This document shows positions 25,680 to 37,712 of a stretch of 64,000 nt of DNA, in pieces. The stretch's first letter is position 1, and each line of letters opens with the position of its first letter. The DNA lies in the NCBI GenBank assembly GCA_024305405.1, contig JAKNDB010000087.1, positions 806,001 to 870,000 of the forward strand, read 5' to 3'. The position numbers and the translations under genes were made by a program. The notes under the pieces were generated by a model. It was given only the letters and a program-made list of their open reading frames with translations, was not told the origin of the DNA and did not search any database. Source of the stretch: Dirofilaria immitis (Eukaryota; Nematoda; Chromadorea; Rhabditida; Onchocercidae).

Positions 25680-25830
25680 ATGGATGGCCCGGAATAATCA
25701 TCCGACATTCAAAAGAGAGGATTATCCGGAATAAGCATTTGACATCTAAAAGAGAGGATGACCTGGAATAAGTATGTGACACGTGACGGCTAAAAAGGAT
25801 AACTTGGAATAAATACGTGACATTCAAAAA
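25680..25830. repeat. Diverged tandem repeat, about 37-41 bp, four copies
   Basis: Units follow the pattern ggat(g/t)acc(t)ggaataa..tgacat(t/c)(c/t)aaaagaga. The reading frames on the minus strand here (25499-25857) are explained by this repeat. Confidence 0.7.
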
Positions 25831-26620
25831 TAACATTTCCAGTGCGATATTCCTCATCTTTCCAATAAAAACATGCCTTAATTAAAACGACAGAGATAGA
25901 GCAGATAACAACAAATCTGATTGCTATTTAGATTCATTGAAAATATGCTGCCTATCCAATCCATATATCGTGACTATGCAGCATAACTTTATCCCAATCA
26001 TTGTTTTTATGCAAGAAATAAGAACTCATAATATTCTTTCGATAAAGATGAGCTAAATAAAACGAAATCAAACCAAGCATAAATCGAAATCAAACCAAGC
26101 ATAAACATTATCAGTAACATACCTTGAAGGAATCTTTGATTGAATTCTAATTCTCTGATAATCAAGGTATCGGAGATATTCTCACTGTGTCCAATTTACA
26201 CTTAAATTATTTAATAGAAAAAAATTCGAAACTGCTCTGTCGCAAATAATGATTTTTCCATTATTATTGAAGATGGGAAAGACATGCTCGCTCCAATTTC
26301 ATAAGGAAAATCGAAACAGTAAGATAGCACGATCACAGGACTCTTCTTAAATTTCGAAAAACTAATAATCCTATGAATATAGGAAGGCAGGTCATTTTAT
26401 TAACCCAATAGCACCAATTCATTTGCAATCTAACAAGGCATTAATTATCCGCAACATAAATATGCAATCTTTCATTACAGTAAGAATAAGATATGATAAA
26501 AGAATCATTTAATATCTGCGAGAAAGAAAGAAGTTACGAAACAATCATTACCGATTTCTAATTAGTCTTTTCATGCATTGTCAAAATTATGAGAGAAAGA
26601 GTGATTGAGTTCAGCAGTTA

Positions 26621-26694
26621 CTTTGATTTTCCATCCATGTCCAAAGCTTGTACTACCAGTATGGAAAGATTTAACATCACTTAATGTATCTTGT
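26621..26694 (-). other. Exon-like segment, unassigned
   Basis: Minus strand reads DTLSDVKSFHTGSTSFGHGW then KIK and a gtaact donor. The composition looks coding, but there is no other exon nearby and I do not recognise the family. The remaining DNA from 25831 to 27100 shows nothing further. Confidence 0.2.
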
Positions 26695-27100
26695 AAACAA
26701 TATATCATCACATGTTTTTGCAAATTATAAAAACGAAGATAATGTAATTAAAGAAATTTTCTAATTTGTGATCCGGAACTTCACTCTTGATCATAATTGA
26801 TGTCCTTAAAGAATAGAGCGGAAAGATAGACTTGTTGATAGTGTGATGGAAAACTGCAATAGTCATTGTCTTTACGTTATAATTTCATAAAGGAAACCAA
26901 TACGTGGAAGATGAATAAGACAGGCATTAACTGAATCAATGTTTGTACGATTATGAATTCAAATCATATTAAACCACGAAAGGATTGATTCACACAGTAC
27001 AGCTGATCGAGCAGTGAAAAATGAATTATATTGATGTACTGCAGAAAAATGACAGTTTCAACTCGAATCTGTAATATAAATATCAATAAAACCCATCTAA

Positions 27101-28353
27101 TTATTTCATGTCTGCATCTTCATCGTCTATCTTTGGAGCTAAATAAAAGCGCAAATGGCCATTTTCGCTAAGTCCATACTCCACAACCACAGGTACACTG
27201 TTGCACAAAGAAATACGAACCTGAAATGTCAGTTGTCCGGCTGTATGACTGATGGAAATTTTAACTAACAGCGCTAAATAAAGCAAAAAAATACGAAAAT
27301 TTTTGAAAGATAAGCAAGAAATTTACCCGATCAGAAAGTCCAGTAGCTTTTGTGAAATGATTCATGTACTTAATGGAGAAATTGACTGTAACAGGTTCTT
27401 TAACATCCACTGACACAGCCTATAACAAAAGACTTCCTGATGATGGGAAAAAAAAGAAACAAGTTTTGACTTCAATCCAGACCATTCCAGTAATATTTCA
27501 CCTTAAAAATAATGATGAAAACGTAAATAAGAAACGTGCCTGTTGCTCGTCTTCATCAGCATTTTTGAAGGGGCATAAGTAACTGTAGATGAGCCAGTAT
27601 CACCTTTACCAGTGAACACAATACCTGCTTTGGTTACTGTTATTACCAAGGAGTCCGAGAACATTGCCAAATCACGGCAAGTTTTCTGGAGTGAAAAAAC
27701 AGTTCAAACGTTTATGATATATAAAACAGTATGATGAATGCAAAATTGTAAACTGAATTTTTCTAGGATACCTGGAACTCAGCAGCTGGCATGCACACAA
27801 TAGCAGAATAATCCTGTTCCGGAATACCAAGATGTTCGCTGTCAATATCCATCATTTTAACAACCACTTCTTGACTTTTATCCTGTAAATACTGAGATAA
27901 ATAGAGAAGGTACTGGGAAATTATCATCGGAATAAGTAAAAATATATAATAAATACCCGTTTAGTATCCTCGAAGAGGAATAATACGGAATCGTCATTTT
28001 CTTCATATCGTATTAAGCAGGTATCTTCATTATTGGCACATTTTAGTGCCCTTGCCATACCTGCCAAACTAAGACCAAGATTGATGGTTCTGTCGCAGCG
28101 ATAGCTTTCGAACATTGCAACATCCATTTTTAATGACACCAGTGCAACGTGCGACGAATCCATAGCCTTCAAACATACAACAAATATAATTTAAGATGGA
28201 AAACCGCTAGCAACATTCATAAATAAGCTTTTCACTAACCTGTAAACACATAGCAGTCTCACTGCAATCAAAGGGTGCATCTGTGACGAGATCCTTGATG
28301 GCATCTACGATTCTTTTCAACATCAAGGCACTGCCCAATTTTGCTTCGAACAT
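27101..28353 (-). CDS. pcn-1: Proliferating cell nuclear antigen (sliding clamp)
   Basis: PCNA is the homotrimeric ring that tethers DNA polymerases delta and epsilon and repair factors to DNA in the nucleus. Six exons (minus): 28353-28240, 28166-27957, 27882-27772, 27685-27536, 27419-27327, 27220-27101, about 265 aa against 260 in most animals. Seen: start [84 protein letters not shown]; ending [18 protein letters not shown]. One break: a run of five A (27562-27566) puts the end of exon 4 in a foreign frame. Six A would restore the expected acidic loop NADEDEQ, but exon 4 would then have to end at 27540 with a GC donor. A 3' splice site (tttcag) about 30 nt upstream of the ATG may be a trans-splice site. 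Confidence 0.97.
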
Positions 28354-28848
28354 TATCTTCGAGAATCGATGGACTGATTCCACTGAAACAACAGTGACAT
28401 ATACATATAACACTACTATACCTCCAACAGAGAACGATAGATTTATCCTATCATGACAACTACTTTTTATATTATATTAAAAATTGCCGCCATTAAAGAA
28501 GCGCGAAAATCTATTTAGGAATATCGTACGGATATCAAGACCAGTCGATTGCAGCCATATTGCCATGTATTTCCTACTTTATCAGCTATAATGATTAAGA
28601 GGGACTATTAGGATGACGATTTGGATAGTGTTATCGGTGTAGAGTAAATTCATCTTCCCGCTTATTTCTCATTTTAAAAAGTTCTCTGAAAGTAATGTAA
28701 GGTGAAAATAATCATTTGATGTTGTACACTAATATATATCAATAATGTATTGATTAACTTTGTCGCTTCAGTAAATTATAAATAAATTATTACACTGTTA
28801 AGTCCGATTTGCTAATATAAGCCATTTCATCAGAATGTATCATCCTAA

Positions 28849-28861
28849 ACACACACACACA

Positions 28862-28893
<32 letters not shown>

Positions 28894-28904
28894 TACACAC
28901 ACAT
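28849..28904. repeat. (CA)n microsatellite
   Basis: About 26 CA units interrupted by two tac triplets, upstream of PCNA. Confidence 0.97.
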
Positions 28905-29507
28905 CAAGAATGAGTTAATATTTCTCATAATAAAACCTTACCACATTAAATACATATAAGTCATCCATGCCATAAATAGATTAGAAAATAATAGGTTATT
29001 GATGCGACTCTCATATTTCACTGTTTCCTTGGGCTAGTCTTTATTTTGAATTGTTTATCTTGCATAGGATTACATAGCATCCAGGCCAATTATCATAAGT
29101 GATTAGAATATTATTTGAGTCTATGTAAAATGCATTGATCAAATCATTCAGATCAGTACACCAGCAAGTAAATTGTGATCCGATGAAATTTTAACAAAAT
29201 GAGCGATAAGATAGCTTTTCGTTTATGATCTTAAATAAATACATCATTTAAAATTAAGAAAACAATATATCACAATAGTACATATATCTCTATGCGTATA
29301 TTAGTTATATAATTCGTTTTGTAATAAAAAAAAAAAAAAAATAGAATATAGCTCATATGCATAACAGTTGGAATTCAATCTGAATAATTTATTAATAGTA
29401 AAAGAAAAAAAAAAAAGTTTATTATTATCGATGCAAATGATATAATGCATTGGTGAAGTGGCATTCGTTTTCAACTTTTTAGGTATAATCGATAAATTTA
29501 CACACCA

Positions 29508-29840
29508 TGAATCTGCAAGATTCATTATCACAGATTTGCAAGATTCATTACCACAGATCTGCAAGATTCATTATCACAGATTTGCAAGATTGATTACCAC
29601 AGATTTGCAAGATTCATTACCACAGATCGATAAATTTAGGTATAATCGATAAATTTACACACCATGAATCTGCAAGATTCATTACCACAGATCTGCAAGA
29701 TTCATTACCACAGATCTGCAAGATTCATTACCACAGATCTGCAAGATTCATTACCACAGATCTGCAAGATTCATTACCACAGATCTGCAAGATTCATTAC
29801 CACAGATCTGTAAGATTCATTACCACAGATCTGCAAGATC
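29508..29840. repeat. 23-bp satellite in two blocks
   Basis: Unit ctgcaagattcattaccaca + gat, about five copies in 29508-29630 and seven in 29671-29838. The blocks are separated by a 32-bp phrase (gataaatttaggtataatcg...) that also occurs before block one, so a higher-order duplication is visible. Most units carry agatct. There are no unique spacers, so it is not a CRISPR array. The open frame at 29458-29652 is a product of the repeat. Confidence 0.95.
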
Positions 29841-29844
29841 TATT

Positions 29845-31053
29845 TTTTCACTTTGCAGTAATTTTAGAAGACTCACTTTATTGCATGCTATCGTTATGAT
29901 ACTTTTAATGATTCTACTTGTTCAACGTAGAAATTGCCAATATCGCACGTTCGCACTTTCGTCGTAGAATCTTTCATAGCTACTGTTAATTTTGATTGAT
30001 GTTGCAAATTTTTCATCCCTAGCGCTTAGCAATTTGTTCTCCATCCTGAAACAATAGTAAAATGATTTTTTCTGAATTGAATACATTTCTCGTTGATGCG
30101 TTTAGATTTACCGAATAATAGGAAATTTTGAATCAGTAAGAGTCCCGTTATGTGACATTATCAATTGATAGTGATGATGCATGTATATTTAGCACCAATC
30201 TCAAATTATTATTAGGACTGCCAAAAATCAGTTTCTCGAAAAACTCATCAACATACTCGAGAATGAAATCTGAAACAATATTTTAAACAAGATAATGATA
30301 ATGCTTCATCAGATTCTATTGTCCATTAAACTTCGTATAGGTTTATTTGTCAGAAGAGCGAAGAATATAGACTCATGTTATTGATAGACTGTGGAAATAT
30401 ATTTGGGATGTCCATATATATGTATTGATATGAAGAGATAAGGTTTAGATACAATCAGCTAATTGATCAGATCAGTCTACAAATATTGAGCCATACATTG
30501 AGCGCATATATATTCCATTATCGCGTGTGACAACAATAGTTTGTTACTTGTTGATTATCATAAAAGGATGCTCGATTATTTGGCTTAAAATATTATCAAT
30601 ATGATGATGATAATATTTCCGACAATGATATACACATTGTTATTATTATTTATTTCTTCCATACCCAGTACAGTATATAGATTCGTTAAAGACTACAATA
30701 TTTGTATCGATGAATAATCGAAATATCATTATTGTTGATGACATGTGTTAGTTTTAAATTTTGTTAAATTTATTCAACAATTAAGGCACTACGATTATAC
30801 CGACATAAAATATATATTACTGAACTGGTTACCATAGATGATGATGATGATGATGAGAACAGTAATAGAAATATAATATGATGTATTGAAATTATGAATT
30901 TTAACTAACAGAATTAAAACTGGCTACTGAATTTTGAAGAAACTATAATTTCAGAGATTTAAAAGGATAAAATTCTTCTGGCTTGATTCTTTGAGAAGAA
31001 TGATTGTTTACAATTCTTGCTAAATGCAAGCTGCTGGCCAATAAAGAAATTAT
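29845..31053. other. Intergenic, no gene seen
   Basis: 3' flank of the Ig gene. It contains a short (ATG)n run near 30838-30854. The exon-like frame on the minus strand near 29930-30045 is in phase but was not accepted because a better terminal exon exists at 31054-31120. Confidence 0.5.
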
Positions 31054-31729
31054 TCAATCGAAACACAGATTCAATGATTGTTCATTTTGACCTTCAGCAT
31101 TTTTTACCACACACTTATACCTGTAACAGGTAACTATTTCATTTATCTATCATGCATGTTGAATAAATAACACCGTTAAATAATGCCTCATTTATTTAGC
31201 TCAACAATAATCATCATCCAAAATATTGTTATTTCATAGAAATTTATTTATCGATGAGAATAGTTCGTTTAATCAAAATTCATTAGTCGAAAATTAATCG
31301 ATAAATCAATTCGGATATGCTTAATTTATTTAGGGAATGATAAGTCATCAAACTAATTCGCAAAATCACGCATGATTTACTGAAATATCGGACTGAAAAT
31401 AACTCACTTGGCCTGATCTTCCTTTACTGGACCATGTATTTCCAATAAGAACTGAAAGCCGTCTTTATCTTTATCGTCTTGTTTTGTCAATATTTTTATT
31501 CGATCCGTCGTTTTCAGTGGTTTATCGTCCTGAAAATATGAACCAATAGATAGTCAGATTCATATCAGAATTGATTTTACCTATTCTTGACTAAATTGTA
31601 TCATATCGGAATTGACTTTACGTATTTTTAACTAAACTATATCTTTTTATGATAACGAATAAACACATTTCATGTACATCTGAGGATATTTGAAGATTTT
31701 AGTTTTATCATAGAGTGAAGAGAGGGAGG

Positions 31730-31774
<45 letters not shown>

Positions 31775-33848
31775 AAGGCTCGTTAAGTAATGATATTTAT
31801 TATAAAAATTTGAGCTGAAATAATAAATATAATTATATTGATATTTATTTCGATTTTTTATGGCCGTTGAGGATGAAGAGAGAGCATAAAATATGCGAAT
31901 TCGCTCCCATTTAATGGCTTTATTTTTAGCAATGTTTACTCTTTGCTGAGTTTGAAAGGTCAGAATAATCTCCTAACCTTCACCGCTAATCTTCTTAATC
32001 CTGAATTATACTGTCGTTGTTTTTTTTTTTTTGAGGATAACTTTAAATGCAATACCTTGAACCATTCAGCTGTCATTTCCAAATGTGATTTCGCTCGAAC
32101 CTTAATCACAATAATATTACCACCATCACGTTGTACTATATGGGGTTTATCATGAAATTCCGGTGCATCTGAAAAAAAAATAGTGAGCTTACAGTAATCA
32201 TTACAATTATAAACTATAGGTAAATTTTTGATGATACTAGCGATAGTAATTTAAATTTATCAAAATTAATTCTTTTATACTCTCTCGACAGCGATACACT
32301 CTAATCAATATATTATCGCATATAATATATTGTTATTCTATTATCAAATTGCTGTGTACATTATCATTATTATGTCATTATCAATTTTTTTTTGCTGAGA
32401 CAAAAAGTAGAGATTTAATTATTACTGCAAATATATGATACCTATTATAGTAATAGATATAGAGTCTCGAGTTTACAATCGTAGAAGTCGTCTTATTGGT
32501 CATTATTCAATTTGATAATTATTCTTTTTGTAATAAATGTTTGTGATAATCTTATCGCAAACAATCTTTTATTTGGGATCGAAAAGGTATAATTAGGAAG
32601 TGAATGATAGGAATCAAGCAAGCAATACTTACTTCCAGCTTTCACAGTAAAAGTAGCACTATTTTCACCATCGTTGCTGTAGAATTTTGCTTTATATGAG
32701 CCCGCAAGTTCTTTATCGAAATTCTTGATAAATAAATTGATAAATGAAGTGTATTTTAAATGTGCAAACAAATGAAATAATCGATATTGCAAGACCTCGA
32801 GAGCATTATAGGATGAATAGATAAGTTGCTTACCTTAAGTCCTTACCATATATTTTCATCGGCATGCATTAATTTTAAAACATCACAGCAATTGCAGATA
32901 AGCAAAACAATTAAAGGATAGAAAATGCAAATATAGACTATATAACAAGCCAACAGCCATAAGACAAGAATATATAAAAGAAGCTAATTATCGATGATAT
33001 TTCATGATATCCATAAATGGCGAGACGTTGGAGAAGTTTCATTTCCAGGTGAATTATATTATTACACTTTCTCATTTATAAAGATTATTATTGTAGTGAT
33101 TAATATCAATCATTAAAATTGCTGCCAATGCAATTTGATCAATCATTTATCCAAAACGATGATACCATTCTTGCTATTCCATTGTTTAGAGCATTATAGG
33201 ATGAATAGGTAAGTTGCTTACCTTAATTTCACATCTTAACAAAATTTTTTTCCACCTTCATCATGATGTGAAAATTGATATGTTTCGGTTGGTTCAATTT
33301 CTTTCTCACCCAAAAACCATCTTGTTTTATCAGGTAAACTACCTATAAAGAAGTAGAAAAAAAAAAAAAGATAAAATATTTAAAATTCATCCAAAAGACA
33401 ATAAGCTAAGCAAAAAAATTAATACCAACCGGAAACGATCACTTCTAAACGAACACTATTTGTTTTTATATCTTGGATAATTTTGGCTCTCCATGTATTA
33501 CTGGTGGTGCCATTTCGATATAATCTGAAAATATCTGTCACTAAAATTTGAATATTATTTTCACTCTATGAAAGAAAGTTTAATCTCGCGAAAAAAAAAT
33601 GAAAAAGAAAAGCGGAACGGATGAAAGATAGATAATCAAACGAAGAAGTAAGTAAGAGACACCTTTCTTGGAAGGATCGGAAAATGAAGTAGAAAAATGA
33701 AGCGTGTCTGTTGCCTCTGAAGGAGTAGGCGTATTTGCTTCAATGCTAAATAATATTTCAACTTCATCGATGGTTTTTTTTTCGTCGATGAAGAAAGTTA
33801 ACAGCTGACGATAGCTATTGGCTATTCCTTCTATTACTATCTCTCTTT
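31054..33848 (-). CDS. Immunoglobulin-domain muscle protein, DIM-1/twitchin-like (C-terminal part)
   Basis: Such proteins stabilise the myofilament lattice of nematode body-wall muscle. Exons (minus): about 33848-33663, 33524-33430, 33342-33222, 32723-32633, 32168-32056, 31529-31408, 31120-31054 (stop). Seen: linker SYRQLLTFFIDEKKTIDEVE; I-set Ig 1 from APPVIHGEPK through TRWFLGEKEI and LAGSYKAKFYSNDGENSATF; Ig 2 from APEFHDKPHIVQRDGG through TAEWFK and ending YKCVVKNAEGQNEQSLNL. Ig 2 has the typical Trp, Tyr-x-Cys and Gly. Two one-base breaks in runs at 33481-33484 and 33245-33251; all other phases agree. The 5' exons were not found in 33.9-36.2 kb. The DIM-1 assignment is from the overall plan; a twitchin-like fragment is the alternative. 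Confidence 0.75.
31716..31772. repeat. (GA)n microsatellite in an intron
   Basis: Long GA/GAGG purine run inside an intron of the Ig gene. A similar shorter run is at 34973-34991. Confidence 0.95.
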
Positions 33849-36249
33849 AAATCTAAATCTTCATTTCTCCTTTGCTAACCTGTTCCACGCTTAAAGTCTA
33901 AACCACAACTTACAGCCTCATTTTCAACCACATCCACACTACATCTGCATCCGCATTCTTAACCACATCCACTTATCATATTACGTCCTTACCTAAGTTC
34001 AATTCATCAACATGTTTATAATATTGTTAGATTAATTATATACCTAATGAAAGAAAAATAATAGGCCAAAAGATTAAAAAAAGAAATGATCATAGCTTTA
34101 CTATAGATAAGCCGAAAAGAGAAATGAAATTGACGCAAATATCATACGTATATCTGATATAAAAGGAGGAAAAGTAGCCTTATCAAAAATTATCTCTTTA
34201 TAAGCTTACCGATTGGGAAATGACCTTTCCCCTATTATTAGCGCATTCCACTGATCTCTTTATTTACAGATAGATATTCCAAATCGAGAAAGAACTGGAA
34301 GCCATAGAAGGAGTAAAATATTCAGTACAGAAGAATAATCATAGACCCATCATGATTGCAGTGTTTGCTCTGTCTGTCATAAAAATAATGTTAATTATTT
34401 TGACATTTATTTAATCATACAATAAGGAAAGTTTGAGCCTAGGCTTAAACTATATTTTATCTGCATTTCAAATAAATGAACAACGCGGGAATACATATCT
34501 CTACAATCGTTATTCTATTCTTTTACTTGGCTACTTGGCACTTTATTATGTCAAAAGTGATTGGTTGAAGTAATAGGGAGAACGGCAATCTAAATTTCTA
34601 TTAGCAATACAGAATACCGTTGATCATAAAATATCATCTATTCAGTGATCAAAGTTGAAATTTCCATGCTTATATGGAGTCAGAAGCAATGTTTCTGGTA
34701 TGCATATAATATCATATCAATTATACAGTATATAAGTCAAATCACTCAATTTCCCTAAAAGTTTGATTATTAAGATTTGATTAATGAAGCGCGATGTGAA
34801 TTATCAACCGAATTGTTGTTATCAATTAACTTCTTCTTTGACCTATTTATATATCATTGAAATATGCAATGCCCATAGCTGGGGAATTACCTTCAACATC
34901 TTTAAATAAATTTATCCAAATTTTTCAAACAAATTGTTTCCAAAATGTTGTTTGAAGAGAGGCGAAGAGAGGTAGAGAGAGAGAGAGAGAAGTATTGTTG
35001 TATAGTAGGGAACGTTAAGAATGATAAGATCTAGCGATAGATGGCCCGCATTGCTATTAGCCAGATAGTGAGGGAATCAACTGGGCCTTTTTTTTGTTCT
35101 ATGGAGAACAGCAGTTGTGATAGGCAGCGTTTTCGTTTCTTAATGCCACAAAATTAAAAACTTCAAGACTCATTTTTTTAATTTAGATAGATTATGAAGC
35201 CAGTTAGACAAAACAGACAGATAAAAACAATCAGGCAAATAAAAATGAAAAGTTGGACACTATACTGATGACGAAAATTGAAAGGGAACGTCTATACGAT
35301 GTTTTTACAATTTGCGATTAATCATATGAAGTCGTTTCTGCAATTTGCGACTAATTCGTATGATAGGCACAGACGCGCAATTAGTCATACAAAAAAGTGT
35401 CATCGATACATAAAGCGGAAATCAGGTATTTTCATAATGAATCGCTCATTGTATTCGAAAAAAAAAAAGTCTGATTAAATTTATATTTAATACTGCTACA
35501 GATCACAGATTAATTTTATTTTCAGTGATATTACAAGTTTTCTTATGATTTCAATATTCCGTAGATAATATCCTTTTTGCGAATAGCCTGTTATCAGTTG
35601 AATAGTGAATTAGCTAAAAAGGAACAAATTCGAGTATGTGCGTAAGCCGCAATTTAATAGTATTTGTATTTGTACTTCTCTAGAGAATATATTTGAATGC
35701 ATTATTTCAGCAAATCTAGAATATCAAGATGAAGATATTTTCTTTCGAAATTATCTTCTGTTTCAGAAATCGCAATGTTATATTTGAAAATAATCTGTAC
35801 GACTTTATTTATTAAATTGTCTAAAATTTATATAAAGCAGAATGAATTCATCAACAAGCCAATGGAACGTGAAATAACAGTAGCCATTAAAACAATAAAA
35901 ATACATCTGGCCAGCGTTCCATTGCATAGTGCTGAAATATGTCAAGTTTTAATATTCATTAAAAATGTTTCCCAAGAATAAATAGAATTTTATGAGTGAT
36001 AATGTGATAAAGTACCTCGTTGTGTTTGTACATGAGATATAAAGATGAACAATTCGGTAAGCATTCTATACGACCATAACAAATGTAAATGCCATATGAT
36101 TGATAGAACAGCAAATACATTTCCTAAGAAATATTAATTCGTTTTGTTCCCCAGTATAATCATATGAAACAGTTATACATACTCGCTTTTATATAATATT
36201 ATATTTGTCGCATTATATGAAATAATTCAGCTATTCAGATACACTTTAA
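33849..36249. other. No gene recognised
   Basis: This should contain the 5' exons of the Ig gene unless it is truncated, but no further Ig-like or coding segment was recognised. At 35308-35400 the phrase caatttgcga(t/c)taat is present twice direct and once inverted as gcgcaattagtcatac. Nothing else seen. Confidence 0.4.
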
Positions 36250-37257
36250 TCAGATGTAGTCATTTATTGTAGAATCATAATTATGATGAAACAAACCGTA
36301 CGATCCAACGCAAAACATTTGCAGCACTTTGTTAATAGAAATTGTTGTAGAAGTATGCAACGAAAAAATACCAATACAATCATAAATGTTGTTATTTCCA
36401 CTAAGCTTTGTAGTAAACATTCGTAAAATTTCCATTCCAAATCATAAGCATTCTCATTGCCAGATATTACTCGTTGTCTTATCCATTTACTGTATGCATC
36501 ACAAAGCATGAAAATGATGCATAACTTATGACAATGCTGCAAGTTAAGCTATGCAATCTTTTATTTTCTCTTTTTCTTATCATAAAATGGCAATTAATAT
36601 TTTGGATAATTAATTGTGATTTCTTTCTTCTTCGATAGTCGCAAAGTTTTGCGAAATTTTCTAATTCGCAATGAATGATACATGCAATTTACACTGTATT
36701 TGCCATATTAACGCTTAAATAGAATTGCATACTGAGAACGAACAGCAATATACCAATGCACAAGAAGGATTTTCTCTACGTGACAAGGCAACTTTGCAGT
36801 ACACGGTTTACGGCTACAAACATGTATCACCATCTCAATAGATGGCAACAAAGATTCCTACTTGCATTTTCTGATAATATAAAGAATACACGATTGCTTG
36901 TATTCATGAGAAAATGTCGATATGCTTCAATATACTGTAACATCAGATCAATTATCACCAAGACAGTATCATATTCGATGTATGCATCGACAGCTTTACC
37001 ACAATTAGACTGAAATTGAAGAGAAGTAGCGTGATATGCGAATCTGTTGCAAATGTACAAATGTGCATTTGCAACCATTAGCAGTATAATTGTAGCAGCC
37101 ATTAATATCAGAATTAATAAATGATAGGGCAACATACGCATGGAGTGAGTCGAATACCGTTGTCACTGTATTTCAGGAATAAACTCGATGACGGCTGATA
37201 ACAATTGATACAGACATAGCCATCTTTAGCTGCTTCCATCCTTCTTGTCTCCTCCAT
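36250..37257 (-). CDS. arv-1: ARV1-type ER lipid-homeostasis protein
   Basis: ARV1 proteins are ER membrane proteins needed for sterol/sphingolipid distribution and GPI anchor synthesis. Exons (minus): 37257-37138, 37009-36890, 36536-36250. Seen: the N-terminal zinc-binding ARV homology domain, CINC ... CSNC, followed by GKAVDAYIEYD and LQYIEAYRHFLMNTSNR, then HKLCIIFMLCDAYSKWI, EWKFYECLLQSL and hydrophobic segments, and FCVGSYGLFHHNYD. A frame break lies in the T run 36363-36368 (six seen, seven fits). The predicted protein is about 175 aa against roughly 270 in human; the last membrane segments are missing before a TGA at 36250. The ATG is 6 nt after a tttcag acceptor, probably a spliced-leader site. 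Confidence 0.85.
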
Positions 37258-37712
37258 TTCGTTTCTGAAATTTACGCATGTCACATGACCATAGTAAAAT
37301 ATAAACAAGAAAAACATATACTTCCCCTGCTCTCTTGCAGCTAAATTTCATAAACAGTTGCATGCCACGTGATTAACTAGATAAGGGAGCAAGGAGAAGG
37401 GGTACTTGTGATTGTTATGATACATGAATGGGTGGCAGGTGACGGAGATAGTAATATGCATGGCGAAAGAGTAGAGAAACATGTTATTCATTGTTATTGA
37501 GGGATGAGCAAAGCAGAATGTTTAAAATCTAAGCTAACTTGGGCAATGGGCAATTTTCATTGTTGCTAGAGATTGTGTTTAGATTCTGAAGGCATTAATG
37601 AGGAATGCATGGTTTTAGCGAATATGTGATTAAGTCAATAAAACTTACAATGAGTTCTAATAATCTTCGTTATTATAGCTAGAAGGAATGTTGAATTGTT
37701 GTCGATAGAGAG
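37258..37712. promoter_or_regulatory. Divergent intergenic region between ARV1 and the methyltransferase
   Basis: Only 455 bp separate the two start codons on opposite strands, so the promoters of both genes must lie here (or in the genes). No specific box was recognised. Confidence 0.5.

Noticed and set aside
25499..25857. Two minus-strand open frames
   Set aside because: Explained by the diverged 37-41 bp tandem repeat; no coding features.
29458..29840. CRISPR-like look of regularly spaced 23-mers
   Set aside because: Head-to-tail tandem repeat without unique spacers in a eukaryotic genome.
29930..30045. In-phase minus-strand exon after the Ig gene
   Set aside because: The exon 31054-31120 completes the Ig domain with its Cys and Gly, and ends in a stop.
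36756..37013. Plus-strand open frame opposite ARV1
   Set aside because: Shadow of ARV1 exon 2 on the other strand.
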